Positions 9,374 through 17,682 of a stretch of DNA of 64,000 nt are shown one piece after another; the stretch's first letter is position 1, and every line of letters begins with the position of its first letter. Made by a program: the position numbers and the translations under genes. Location: NCBI GenBank assembly GCA_963797265.1, contig CAWCOY010000003.1:620001-684000 (forward strand). The letters run 5' to 3'. The notes below the pieces were generated by a model. It saw only the letters and a list, made by a program, of their open reading frames with translations. It had not been told where the DNA came from and made no database searches. The stretch is from DASUPK01 sp963797265 (GTDB lineage: Bacteria > Actinomycetota > Thermoleophilia > Solirubrobacterales > 70-9).

Positions 9374-10096
9374 ATGCCGAGCCCCGTGAACGAGGATCAA
9401 CCGCGCAGGCGCCCGCGACTGATCGGGCTGCTCGTGCTGGCGCTCTGCGTCGGCCTGCTGGGCTTCGCCATCGTCAGCCTTTCGGTCGGCAGCGGCGGCG
9501 AGGGCGATGAGATCAAGATCACCGGCGCGGAGGAGGTGCAGAGCCTTGTCGGAGGCATCCCGCAGGACGGAGCTAGGCTGGGCTCCCCCGACGCGCCCGT
9601 GACGATCCAGGTGTTCAACGACCTTTCGTGCGACCCCTGCTCGGACTGGAACCAGGAGGTGATCGTGCCGCTGATCCAGGGGCCGGTCAGGAGCGGCGAC
9701 GTGCAGCTCGTCTACCACAACTTCCCGATGTCCGAGTCCGGGTTCTTCCTCGGCGCGTACGGCGCCGTCGCGGCGGCGAAGCAGGACTACGAATGGCAGT
9801 TCATCGAGCTCTTCTTCCTCAACCAGGACGAAGCCGAGAGGCGGGGCGCCGACCAGGAGTTCCTGGACAACATCGCGCGGGGGGTGGGCGTCGTGAACTT
9901 CAACGTCGAGCAGTGGCAGCGGGACATGAAGGACGACGACATCCAGGCGACGCTTGACACCGACGAGAAGATCTCCGCCGATCGCCGGTTTCCGGTGGGG
10001 CCGGCGGTGGTAGTGGGTGGCCCGAATGGGACCGAGCAGCTCGAGCAGTCGCCATCGCTCGAGGATGTCCAGGCGGCGGTCGCCAAGGTCAGCTGA
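9374..10096 (+). CDS. Membrane-anchored DsbA-like thioredoxin-fold protein
   Basis: A 240-aa protein from ATG 9374. After a basic start (PRRRPR) a single hydrophobic segment (residues ~17-38) anchors it, leaving the rest outside the membrane. The thioredoxin fold begins at LGSPDAPVTIQVFNDLSCDP, with the redox motif CDPC at residues 86-89. VYHNFPMSESG, AAAKQDYEWQFIELFF and a C-terminal FPVGPAVVVGG (cis-Pro loop) follow. The layout is that of actinobacterial DsbA/BdbD-like oxidoreductases, which introduce or isomerise disulfides in exported proteins. That suits a genome making Cys-containing secreted proteins such as those at 2776 and 12000. No DsbB or VKOR partner is adjacent. Confidence 0.88.
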   Translation: MPSPVNEDQPRRRPRLIGLLVLALCVGLLGFAIVSLSVGSGGEGDEIKITGAEEVQSLVGGIPQDGARLGSPDAPVTIQVFNDLSCDPCSDWNQEVIVPLIQGPVRSGDVQLVYHNFPMSESGFFLGAYGAVAAAKQDYEWQFIELFFLNQDEAERRGADQEFLDNIARGVGVVNFNVEQWQRDMKDDDIQATLDTDEKISADRRFPVGPAVVVGGPNGTEQLEQSPSLEDVQAAVAKVS

Positions 10097-10155
10097 CGAA
10101 GGTTCGCGCTCGACGCGTCTGAGGGCCGCGAGTATCCTTGCCGCCGGGGTAGCGG

Positions 10156-10869
10156 ATGTCCGTCAAGAGCGATCAGCACGGTAGGACCTCGATCGTCTCC
10201 GTGCGCCTGGAGCCGGGCCGCCATCGCTCACCCAACGACGGTGTCTGCGTGGTCGAGCTCGCCTCGATGATCGGTGACGAGAAGTTCACAGATCGCCCCA
10301 GCTGCGTCTGCCCGGTCATCGGCTCATTCCTACGCTGCTGGAACGATCGGGCCGGCTACGCCGATCGGCAGCGCCTCTACCCCTATGCCTCCCGGGTTGT
10401 CGGCACCGGCGGATACCGCCGGATCAGCCGGATCCGCCGTGACATCTGTCTGAGCTACTCGGGTGCGAACCTCCACCGTGGGCCTGTCCGGCGCGCGGCC
10501 GCCCGGCTGTGGATGCGGGGTCGCATCGCCTGGGCAGTGGGCATCTTTCCGTCCATCTGGCTGAAGGAGGGCTCCGGCGCGTACGCGGCATACATTGCCT
10601 TCGCGCGAGGCGGAAGCGAGGAGGCCTTCGCCCTGCTCGATCGGCTTCTCGAGGTGGGGTCGTCGCACCCCGTGCGATCGTCGAACGGCACCGAGAACGT
10701 AAGCGGCAACGGGAACGGGCGCCGAGAGGCCGATCTCGCCATCCGAGCGACAATCATCGCCCGCGAGCGCGCTAGAACCCGCGCCGCTCGCGGATCCGGT
10801 TCCGTGCCCGCCGGAGCTGGGGATCGCCCCCGCGATCGGCGAGCTGGGCGGCCACCCGCAGATTCCTGA
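10156..10869 (+). CDS. Conserved hypothetical protein (actinobacterial)
   Basis: A 237-aa reading frame from ATG 10156. The first ~115 residues look constrained: DGVCVVELASMIGDEKFTD, then RPSCVCPVIGSFLRCWNDRA, then YASRVVGTGGYRRIS, with several Cys and Trp. The last third is rich in Gly, Asn and Arg. The final ~33 codons (from 10772) lie over the 3' end of a convergent gene and read as low-complexity Arg-rich sequence. They may be an accidental extension after loss of an earlier stop. No catalytic motif is recognisable. A TATCCT (-10-like) ~20 bp upstream suggests its own promoter. Function unknown. Confidence 0.6.
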   Translation: MSVKSDQHGRTSIVSVRLEPGRHRSPNDGVCVVELASMIGDEKFTDRPSCVCPVIGSFLRCWNDRAGYADRQRLYPYASRVVGTGGYRRISRIRRDICLSYSGANLHRGPVRRAAARLWMRGRIAWAVGIFPSIWLKEGSGAYAAYIAFARGGSEEAFALLDRLLEVGSSHPVRSSNGTENVSGNGNGRREADLAIRATIIARERARTRAARGSGSVPAGAGDRPRDRRAGRPPADS

Positions 10870-11071
10870 GCGTGAAGATCGCGGCCAGAGCGCCGACCAC
10901 CAACGTGAGGGCCGCGACCTGCCCGGGCGGGATCGTCGCCAGGACGACGAAGAAGCCGTACAGCACCACGGTGCCGATCACGGCGATCCAGAACGACAAA
11001 CGCAGGCGACCGATCACTCCCATGAGACGGATTCCAGCGTACCGAAGGCCGCTGACCGTGGAGATGCCCAT
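10772..11071 (-). CDS. Small membrane protein, two transmembrane segments
   Basis: A 99-aa protein from ATG 11071; an internal ATG at 11023 is an alternative. LSFWIAVIGTVVLYGFFVVL and VAALTLVVGALAAIFTLRNL form two membrane helices joined by a short loop. The basic tail RRARNRIRERRGF would sit in the cytoplasm. The 3' 98 bp overlap the convergent frame at 10156. The start faces the promoter element of the gene at 11116, so the two promoters overlap head-to-head. No family recognised. Confidence 0.6.
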   Translation of the reverse strand: MGISTVSGLRYAGIRLMGVIGRLRLSFWIAVIGTVVLYGFFVVLATIPPGQVAALTLVVGALAAIFTLRNLRVAAQLADRGGDPQLRRARNRIRERRGF

Positions 11072-11075
11072 TTGA

Positions 11076-11108
11076 CCCTCTAACCTCCCGCGGGACCGGG
11101 GAGGGTCC
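11076..11108 (+). promoter_or_regulatory. Putative promoter -10 and leader hairpin, copy B
   Basis: TAACCT (11081-11086) is followed by CCCGCG and the hairpin GGACC-GGGGAG-GGTCC (11093-11108), 7 bp before ATG 11116. It matches copy A at 2732-2765 in order and spacing. Both precede genes for exported proteins. Confidence 0.45.
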
Positions 11109-11115
11109 GAATCAA

Positions 11116-12003
11116 ATGAAGCGCCGGCCCGCGAGCAGAGCCAACCGATGCCATGCCCGGTGGCTGACCGCCGCCGCGATCTCGCTCGCCTTCGTCGTCG
11201 CCCCGCTGCCCGCCGCCCCCGCCAAGGCCGCCGTGACGCTCGGTCAGCTCCCCGCGACGCCGCCTACGCCGGAATGCATGACCACGGCCGACTTCCTCCA
11301 GCCGAGCATCACGGGCGGCAACCTCTATATCGCACGGCAGGCCGGCACGATCACGTCGTGGTCGACAAGGTCCTCTGGCACGGGCGCGACCTACGTCTTC
11401 AAGATCTTCCGCCGGACGAGCGACCCGGACGTGTTCCAGGTCATCGCCCGTGCGCCGCCGCACGAGCTCACCTCGGGGCTCAACACGGTTCCGGTCAACA
11501 TCGCGGTTCGCTCCGGGGACATGATCGGAGTGAACGAGAGCGGCGACCCGAACTCGTGCACTTTCCCCCAGCCAGGCGATGGGGTGCTCACGCGCGAGGC
11601 CAGCCTTGCCGTTAGCGCCTTCGGCACCTTCACTCCCCGGAACGACGTCCGCCTCAACCTCTCGGCGGTACTGGTTCCCTCCAACGACTTCGACGTCGCC
11701 AGCATCACGCGCGATCGGAAACGCGGCACGGCGACAGTCATCGTGAACGTCTCGAATCCGGGTGTACTCGCGCTCGTGGGTAATGGGCTGAAGAAGCGTC
11801 CCGTGAGGAACGTCGCCGTCGCGGGGACCGTTCAGTTCAACATCGCCGCGGCAGGGGCCAAGAGACGCAAGCTCGAGAAGAGAGGGAAGGTGACGGTGAC
11901 GCCGACCATGACCTTCTCTCCAAGCGGTGGAGATCCGGCGAGCCTGCCCTTCAGCGTCAAGCTGAAGCTCAAGAAGCGGCGACCTAGACTGCCCTCCGCA
12001 TGA
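11116..12003 (+). CDS. Secreted protein of unknown function with signal peptide
   Basis: A 295-aa protein with a Sec signal: basic KRRPASRANRCHARW, hydrophobic LTAAAISLAFVVAPLP, and a likely cut near APAKA/AVTLG. The mature part is mostly beta: LYIARQAGTITSWSTRSSG, then VFKIFRRTSDPDVFQVIARA, NIAVRSGDMIGVNES. It resembles the beta-sandwich modules seen in repeated extracellular proteins of soil actinobacteria. The C-terminal third (RDRKRGTATVIVNVSNPGV through LKLKKRRPRLPSA) is Lys/Arg-rich and resembles basic Ig-like tails. The stop overlaps the ATG of the next gene (ATGA, 12000-12003), so the two are translationally coupled. No catalytic residues seen. Confidence 0.7.
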   Translation: MKRRPASRANRCHARWLTAAAISLAFVVAPLPAAPAKAAVTLGQLPATPPTPECMTTADFLQPSITGGNLYIARQAGTITSWSTRSSGTGATYVFKIFRRTSDPDVFQVIARAPPHELTSGLNTVPVNIAVRSGDMIGVNESGDPNSCTFPQPGDGVLTREASLAVSAFGTFTPRNDVRLNLSAVLVPSNDFDVASITRDRKRGTATVIVNVSNPGVLALVGNGLKKRPVRNVAVAGTVQFNIAAAGAKRRKLEKRGKVTVTPTMTFSPSGGDPASLPFSVKLKLKKRRPRLPSA

Positions 12004-15000
12004 ACCGTCGCACGATCCTGGCGGGGCTCTTGATCGTTGTGTTGGCGGTCCTCGCTGTGGTGCTGGTTCGCTCGGGAGGCGGCGGCCAGGAGGCCGAGGC
12101 CGTCAAAGGGCAGCCGTGGACGGGATCCGAGGGGAGGACCGTGAACGTCGCGAAGCTGGCGGGCGCCTCGTCGGAGGTTCGTCCCGCCGCAGCGCTCGAG
12201 CCGGATGCGGATGCTGAGAGCGAGGAAGCCGCGGAGGGTGCGGAGGCCACCGCAGCCGCGGTCGGCTCAGACGTCCGCGAGAAGCCCGAGCCGGGCGAGG
12301 AATCGGGTCCGCCCAAGAGGGCAGGCCCGGCGCTCGCGCCGGAGAACACGGGCGAGGACGCGATCGCCCCCAGCCAGGCCGTGACCGCGGGCACCAGCTT
12401 CCTCGGCGCAAAGCTGAGCGAATCCAACTTCGTCCCGCCCGATTCGATGGGCGCGGTCGGCCCAAGCCAGGTTCTCGTCGACGTCAACGGCAGGATCAAG
12501 ATCTTCGACAAGAACGGCAGCCTGGGCAGCCTCAATCTCACCGACTCCCAGTTCTGGGCGCCGGTCCGCAACGGCTTCGAGCCGACCGATCCCGGGGTCG
12601 AGTACGACCGTCTCACCGGGCGCTGGATCGTCTCCGCGATCAACATCGAGCCCACGAACAACCGAGTCATGCTCGCCGTCAGCGACGGGCCGACAATCAC
12701 CAGCGCGAGCGACTTCACCTACTACTTCTTCAACGAGAGCACGCCGCCCCCCGCGGGTCCGGCGCGGTTCGCCGATTACCCGCAGCTGGGGGTCGATGCG
12801 AACGCGATCTACATCGGCGTCAACGAGTTCGCCTCCAGCAGCGGCTCGTTCACCGGGACGAGCGCGTTCGTGATCCGCAAGTCCTCGGTGATCAACGGCG
12901 GGCCCATCGTCGTCACCGCGTTTCGCAACCTCGTTTCGGGCGGAGGGCCGGGCCCGGAATCGCCTCAACCCGCCACCGACATGAACCCGAACGTCGGCGC
13001 CGGCTACATCGTCGGCCCCGACCACCAGCTGCTCAGCCGGATCGACGTTCGCCGGATCTCGCACCCGGGCGGGACCCCCACGATCTCCGGGAACCTCGGA
13101 GTGACCGTCCCGACCACGGCCCTGCCGCTCAGCGTCCCGGCCCAGGGCACGATGGGCGGCCTGGATGCGCTCGATGACAGGCTCTACGAGGCAATGATCG
13201 GGACCGATCCCACGAACGGCACCGTCTCACTCTGGACCGCGCACAACATCCGGATGGACGCGGCCGGCAACGGCTCTGGTAGTGGCAACCGGGACGGCTC
13301 CCGCTGGTATCAGATCGGCAATCTGGCCTCGTCTCCCAGCCTGGTGCAATCCGGGCAGGTCGTCAATAGCGCAGTTTCCAATCCGACCTTCTATTGGATG
13401 CCGTCGATTGCGCAGAACGGCCAGGGCCACGCCTCCATCAACATGAGTCAAGCCGGAGCGGGACAGTTCGCCCAGGTCGCATCCTCCGGGCGGCTCTTCG
13501 GCGATGACCTCGGGACCACCGAGGCGCCGGTAATCACTCAGACCAGCACGAAGGTCTACAACGTCGGCACGGGCACGCCGCGGCGCTGGGGCGATTACTC
13601 CCAGACGGTCGTCGACCCGAGCGACAACATGACCTTCTGGACCTTTCAGGAGTACGCCAACGCCACCAACTCCTGGGGGGTGCAGGTGATCGAGCTGAAG
13701 GCACCGCCCCCGGCCACGCCCATGGCGGCCGACCCGGTGCCGGCCGGGAGCTGCTCGGTGGGCACCGAGATCACGGGAACCGTCACCGACGGCTCGGGAT
13801 TCTTCGATCCGGGCACCGGATTTCCAAGTCACATCCAGGCGACGGTCAGCGGCGGCGTCGTAGTCAACCACGTCACCTACGTCGATCCTACGCACGTGAT
13901 GCTCGATCTCGACACGCGCGGCGCCGCCACCGGGACGAAGGACGTGACGATCACCAATCCGGACGACCAGGAGGAGACAACGACTGACCTGCTCACGGTC
14001 GACCCGGCCGGCACGGTCCCGACGTCGCCCTGCCTGAGCGGCACCTCTCCCGACTCGCCGAGCAACAATCCCTCGCCGAGGATCCTCGGCGCCGCTGACC
14101 CTGAGTCGACCGTTAACCTCTACACCGATGCCAGCTGCCCCGTGGGGCAGGAGGTCGGCACCGGGTTCGCCGATGACTTCGCGTTCCCCGGCATCCTGGT
14201 AACCCAGCCGGTCGAGGGGAACTCGACCACCGTCTTCTACGCCACGGCGACCGTGGGGCCCAACGTCTCCGCCTGCTCGTCGACGCTGACGACGCCGTCC
14301 GGTTCGGTGACCTACGTCGAGGACGAGTATCCGCCCGACGTATCGATCGAAACGGGGCCCAGCGGCCTGACCAACGATTCGACGCCGTCGTTCACCTTCA
14401 GTGCGACGGACACAGCCGAACCGGTGACCTTCCAGTGCTCGATCGATATTGGCCCCGAGAACTTCGGGCCCTGCTCGGGTCCCGGAGACAGCGACACCCC
14501 AGGTGCCCCGCTGGCGGATGACTCATATAGGTTCCGGGTGAAGGGAACCGACGCCGCCGGCAACAACGCTACCGCCACCCGGACCTTCGTGGTGGACTCG
14601 ACGCCGCCCTCGGTCACGATCGACTCCGGGCCGACGGGGACGATCGCCGACGCGTCGCCTACGTTCACCTTCAGCGGCACCGATGCTCACGGCCCCGTCA
14701 GCTTCCTGTGCTCGATCGACTCCGGCACGGCGAGCTTCGGGCAGTGCTCGGGGCCGGGCAACGGCGACACGCCGGGGGGCCTGTTGGCCGACGGTTCGTA
14801 CACATTCCGAGCTCGCGGCAGGGACGCAGCCGGCAACTCCTCGGTCGCGACGCGCTCGTTCACGGTCGCGGTGCCGAAGCCTCCACCGACACCCACGCCA
14901 CCGGAGACCAGGATCAAGAAGGGCCCCAAGAAGACGCGCAAGGCCCGTCCGAAGTTCAAGTTCACCTCCACCGACCCGAACGCGACGTTCAAGTGCAAGC

Positions 15001-15152
15001 TCGACAAGCGCAAGTTCGTAGCGTGCAGGTCACCCTTCAGGACTCCCAAGCTCCGGCCGGGCAAGCACAAGCTGAAGGTGCGGGCAATTGGCGTCGGGGG
15101 AACCGACGCCACGCCGGCGGTCAGGAAGTTCCGGGTCCTGCCGCCGAAGTGA
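12000..15152 (+). CDS. Large secreted protein: beta-propeller-like domain plus Ig-like repeats
   Basis: A 1050-aa exported protein. A hydrophobic anchor (residues ~7-25) is followed by an acidic, Ala/Glu-rich stalk (to ~115). Residues ~125-575 look like an exo-sialidase/propeller-type beta domain (FVPPDSMGAVGPSQVLVDVN, VEYDRLTGRWIVSAINIEP, then a late RRWGDYSQTVVDPSDNMTFW). Then come one or more IPT-like modules and, from ~777, three Ig-like repeats of ~90 residues starting PPDVSIETGPSG, PPSVTIDSGPTG and PPETRIKKGPKK. Each has two Cys (FQCSID/GPCSGPG), likely disulfide-bonded. The third copy is rewritten in Lys/Arg. It is coupled to the gene at 11116 by an ATGA overlap. Probably surface or matrix binding; no substrate evident. 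Confidence 0.75.
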   Translation: MNRRTILAGLLIVVLAVLAVVLVRSGGGGQEAEAVKGQPWTGSEGRTVNVAKLAGASSEVRPAAALEPDADAESEEAAEGAEATAAAVGSDVREKPEPGEESGPPKRAGPALAPENTGEDAIAPSQAVTAGTSFLGAKLSESNFVPPDSMGAVGPSQVLVDVNGRIKIFDKNGSLGSLNLTDSQFWAPVRNGFEPTDPGVEYDRLTGRWIVSAINIEPTNNRVMLAVSDGPTITSASDFTYYFFNESTPPPAGPARFADYPQLGVDANAIYIGVNEFASSSGSFTGTSAFVIRKSSVINGGPIVVTAFRNLVSGGGPGPESPQPATDMNPNVGAGYIVGPDHQLLSRIDVRRISHPGGTPTISGNLGVTVPTTALPLSVPAQGTMGGLDALDDRLYEAMIGTDPTNGTVSLWTAHNIRMDAAGNGSGSGNRDGSRWYQIGNLASSPSLVQSGQVVNSAVSNPTFYWMPSIAQNGQGHASINMSQAGAGQFAQVASSGRLFGDDLGTTEAPVITQTSTKVYNVGTGTPRRWGDYSQTVVDPSDNMTFWTFQEYANATNSWGVQVIELKAPPPATPMAADPVPAGSCSVGTEITGTVTDGSGFFDPGTGFPSHIQATVSGGVVVNHVTYVDPTHVMLDLDTRGAATGTKDVTITNPDDQEETTTDLLTVDPAGTVPTSPCLSGTSPDSPSNNPSPRILGAADPESTVNLYTDASCPVGQEVGTGFADDFAFPGILVTQPVEGNSTTVFYATATVGPNVSACSSTLTTPSGSVTYVEDEYPPDVSIETGPSGLTNDSTPSFTFSATDTAEPVTFQCSIDIGPENFGPCSGPGDSDTPGAPLADDSYRFRVKGTDAAGNNATATRTFVVDSTPPSVTIDSGPTGTIADASPTFTFSGTDAHGPVSFLCSIDSGTASFGQCSGPGNGDTPGGLLADGSYTFRARGRDAAGNSSVATRSFTVAVPKPPPTPTPPETRIKKGPKKTRKARPKFKFTSTDPNATFKCKLDKRKFVACRSPFRTPKLRPGKHKLKVRAIGVGGTDATPAVRKFRVLPPK

Positions 15153-15163
15153 GGTTGAGGAAA

Positions 15164-15237
15164 TCGGGGCGCCCGGATTTGAACCGGGGACCTCACCGAC
15201 CCGAACGGTGCGCGCTACCAGGCTGCGCCACGCCCCG
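15164..15237 (-). tRNA. tRNA-Pro (anticodon CGG)
   Basis: A 74-nt cloverleaf on the minus strand. The acceptor stem CGGGGCG pairs with CGCCCCG and the discriminator is A (15164). The D-arm is GCGCAGCCTGGTAGCGC. The anticodon stem CACCG/CGGTG has the loop TTCGGGT, giving anticodon CGG for CCG codons. The T-arm is CCCCGGTTCAAATCCGGG(G-type pairing). CCA is not encoded. It lies 11 bp after the stop of the convergent gene ending at 15152. Confidence 0.96.
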
Positions 15238-15263
15238 AGAGGCAAGAAGGATAGGCGTTTGAT

Positions 15264-16190
15264 TCAGGCCAGCTGGATCAGGGCGACCCCCGCCAGGAGC
15301 AGCACGACCCCTGTGAGGCGAATCGTCGAAATCGCCCGGCGCGGCATCCGCAGCAATCCGTAGCGGTCGACGAGCAACGAGGCGAGCTGCTGGCCCGCGA
15401 CTGTCAGCGCGATCGTCGGGGCGACGCCGATCTCGGGGATCAACAGGAAGACGGAGGTCACGTAGGTGGCCCCGACGAGACCTCCGAGCCAGCCCCACCA
15501 AGGGAGCGCGGCCAGTCCGTCGATCCGAGGCGGATTGGCCCGCGCCACACCCAGCGCGATGAGCAGCGCGATCGCCATCGTGATCGTGGCGACCGCGAAC
15601 GAGAAGGTCCCGGCCGCGAGCGGCTCGTCGAGGTCTGCCCGAAGCTGGGCGTTGATCGCTCCCTGGATCGGCAGCACCGCGCCGGCCGCGAGCCCAAGCG
15701 CGATCCAGGCGAGGCGCTCGCGCACCGCCGTCTCGAGCGCGCCCGCGCCCGACTGCGCGCGGACGATCAGGAATCCGGCGACGACGACGGCTGCTGCTCC
15801 CACGACCATCGGGAGGTCGAACGGCTGATGCTCGACGCCGAGCCAGCCAAAGCCGTCGAGCACCACCGAGGCCAGCATCTGGCCGGCGATGAAGAGGCCG
15901 ACGGACACCACCGCGCCGAGCCGCGGAAACAGCAGGATCCCGGCGGTGATGTAGACGGCGGATCCAATCCCACCGACCAGGTGCCCGGGCCGCGCCTGGC
16001 CGAGGACACCGAAGGCGCCGAGAGCTCCCGCCGACAGGGCCAGGGCCGACAGGATCACCGCCCCGATGCCCAGCTGCAGCGTGGAGGCCCCAAACGGACT
16101 GCCCACGGCGGCGCTGAGCTGCACGTTGGCGGCGGCCTGGACCGCGAGCAGGCTGCCGACGAAGAGCAGGAAGGGGATCGCGAATTCCAC
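15264..16190 (-). CDS. DMT-superfamily permease, DUF606/YdcZ type (two-repeat)
   Basis: A 308-aa membrane protein with ~10 predicted helices arranged as two similar halves. The first half has VQAAANVQLSAAVGSPFGAS and the second LPIQGAINAQLRADLDEPLA, both matching the (V/I)QxxxNxQL motif of the DUF606 family. Each half ends with a VSVGLFIAGQMLASVVLDGFG- or PTIALTVAGQQLASLLVDRYG-like segment. Most bacteria encode this as ~150-aa single-domain pairs; here they are fused. The substrate is unknown, and small-molecule efflux is typical of the superfamily. It is divergent from a TetR gene with twin operators, so it is the likely regulated target. Confidence 0.88.
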   Translation of the reverse strand: MEFAIPFLLFVGSLLAVQAAANVQLSAAVGSPFGASTLQLGIGAVILSALALSAGALGAFGVLGQARPGHLVGGIGSAVYITAGILLFPRLGAVVSVGLFIAGQMLASVVLDGFGWLGVEHQPFDLPMVVGAAAVVVAGFLIVRAQSGAGALETAVRERLAWIALGLAAGAVLPIQGAINAQLRADLDEPLAAGTFSFAVATITMAIALLIALGVARANPPRIDGLAALPWWGWLGGLVGATYVTSVFLLIPEIGVAPTIALTVAGQQLASLLVDRYGLLRMPRRAISTIRLTGVVLLLAGVALIQLA

Positions 16191-16206
16191 GGTTGCACCT
16201 CCTAAA

Positions 16207-16222
16207 TGAGAGTCAAGTCTCA
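16207..16222. promoter_or_regulatory. TetR operator, half-site pair 1
   Basis: TGAGA-GTCAAG-TCTCA, an inverted repeat with 6-bp spacer. It shares the core GAGAGT-nnn-GTCTC with the second palindrome 37 bp away. Both sit between the divergent permease (start 16190) and the TetR gene (start 16283). Confidence 0.65.
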
Positions 16223-16241
16223 GTTGCAGCTAGTGTAGCTA

Positions 16242-16261
16242 AGCGAGAGTGGCGTCTCGCT
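16242..16261. promoter_or_regulatory. TetR operator, half-site pair 2
   Basis: AGCGAGA-GTGGCG-TCTCGCT, perfect 7-bp arms with the same 6-bp spacer and the same GAGAGT-nnn-GTCTC core as the site at 16207. Two matching dyads in one divergent promoter region are strong evidence of a real regulator-binding site. Confidence 0.72.
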
Positions 16262-16282
16262 TCTTTGGGAGAATGGAGTCCC

Positions 16283-16897
16283 GTGGCCGCGAAAACGGAT
16301 ACCGATGGGACTCTCCCGGTCGCCGGTGAGCGTCCGGAAAGGGCGGACGCGGCGAGGAACCGCGAGCGCATCCTGGCGGCCGCCCGCGAGCTGATCGCCC
16401 GCAAGGGCGTCAGGCAGATCACCCTGGAGGAGGTGGCCAAGGCCGCCGGTGTCGGCCGCGCAACCCTGTTCCGGCGTTTCCCGGACCGGGCCACCCTGCT
16501 GCTGGCGCTGCTGGACGAGCACGAGCGCGAGCTCCAGGACGCGATCCTGAACGGCGATCCGCCGCTCGGCCCCGGCGCCGCGTCCGCGAGTCGCCTGACC
16601 TCGTTCGCGGAGGCTCTCTTCGATCTGACTCTCGATCACCTCGAGCTCCTCCTCGGTTCGGAGATCACCGCTCCGCTTGCCCGCATGCGAACCGGCGCAT
16701 ACGCGGTCTGGCATCTGCACCTGGCCGGGCTGCTACGAGAGCTCCGTCCCGGCACCGACCCGGACGTCCTGGCGGATCTGATCCTCGGCCTCTACGACGC
16801 GGAGCTCCAGCAGTTCCTCGCCGAGGAACGTGATCCGACCGCGGTGAGAGAGCTGCTGCTCGACTCGGTGAGACGCCTCGCGGGCGTCCGGCGCTAG
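16283..16897 (+). CDS. TetR-family transcriptional regulator
   Basis: A 204-aa protein from GTG 16283. Longer frames upstream would run through the operator pair and read as noise, so I reject them. The HTH is near residues 24-70: RNRERILAAARELIARKGVR, then ITLEEVAKAAGVGRATLFRR with FPDRATLL, the classical TetR recognition helix. The C-terminal helices contain FAEALFDLTLDHLELLLGSE and LADLILGLYDAELQQFLAEE, the ligand/dimer domain. It is divergent from the DUF606 permease, with two matching operators between them, so it probably represses both genes until an effector binds. The stop overlaps the convergent VTT gene by 4 bp. Confidence 0.92.
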   Translation: MAAKTDTDGTLPVAGERPERADAARNRERILAAARELIARKGVRQITLEEVAKAAGVGRATLFRRFPDRATLLLALLDEHERELQDAILNGDPPLGPGAASASRLTSFAEALFDLTLDHLELLLGSEITAPLARMRTGAYAVWHLHLAGLLRELRPGTDPDVLADLILGLYDAELQQFLAEERDPTAVRELLLDSVRRLAGVRR

Positions 16898-17634
16898 GTC
16901 TTGGCTCTTCCCGGCTCCGGCCGCGCCTCGGGCTTCGGTCCCTGATCGCCGTCGCGTCCCGCTCGGGGCAGCAGATAGCGGATGCCGAACATGCAGAGAA
17001 TCAGGACGGCGGCACCGATCCAGAGGATCGGGTCCTCGGCGGAGAAGCCCTCCAGCCGGCTGCCGACGTACGTGAAGTACGCGGTGATCGGCGCATAGCC
17101 GACGGCGGTCGTCCAGGTGTATCGCCACAGGGGTACCCGCGCGGCGCCGCAGACATAGCCCATCAGGCTGAAGGGCACGATCGGAACCAGCCGTACCCCG
17201 ATCAGGGCCACCGCTCCGCCGCGATTGATCAGGCCTTCAATTCGGCGGAACCGGCTCTCCCCGGCGATCCGGTAGAGCAGCGGCCGCGCGAAGTTCCTGC
17301 CGACCGCGTAGGCGGCGAGCCCCGACAGCACCCAGGCGCCCATCATCAGCGGGAAGCCGACTCCGAACCCGAAGACGTAGCCCGCCGCCGCATCGAGGAT
17401 CTCGGCCGGGTACCAGACGATCACGTGGACGAGCGCGAGCCACAGCACCAGCAGCGGGCCCGCGGCGCTGCCGCGCAGGTCGTGGCGGACCTGCGCGGTG
17501 TTGCCGTGGACCGCGTCCCAGACGGCGTCGTGCAGCGACGGCACCGCCAGCGCCACGGCAACCCCGACCAGAATGCCTCCCAGCGTCACGGCGACGCCGG
17601 TCCAGGTTCCTCCGCCGGGCGGGCCGCTGTGCAC
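16894..17634 (-). CDS. TVP38/TMEM64 (VTT/SNARE-associated domain) membrane protein
   Basis: A 246-aa protein from GTG 17634. A TAATCT (-10-like) lies 7 bp upstream, consistent with a leaderless start, and any longer frame would run through the sod gene. The core has the DedA/VTT pattern: WYPAEILDAAAGYVFGFGVG, then FPLMMGAWVLSGLAAYAVGR, and GAVALIGVRLVPIVPFSLMG followed by YVCGAARVPLWRYTW. About six helices and a short basic C terminus. VTT/DedA proteins act in lipid flipping or membrane homeostasis; the substrate of this one is unknown. It is divergent from sodA across a 48-bp gap. Confidence 0.88.
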   Translation of the reverse strand: MHSGPPGGGTWTGVAVTLGGILVGVAVALAVPSLHDAVWDAVHGNTAQVRHDLRGSAAGPLLVLWLALVHVIVWYPAEILDAAAGYVFGFGVGFPLMMGAWVLSGLAAYAVGRNFARPLLYRIAGESRFRRIEGLINRGGAVALIGVRLVPIVPFSLMGYVCGAARVPLWRYTWTTAVGYAPITAYFTYVGSRLEGFSAEDPILWIGAAVLILCMFGIRYLLPRAGRDGDQGPKPEARPEPGRAKT

Positions 17635-17682
17635 GATCGTTAGATTAGAAGCAGCGCTTATTCCTACGACGAAGGAGTGCAG

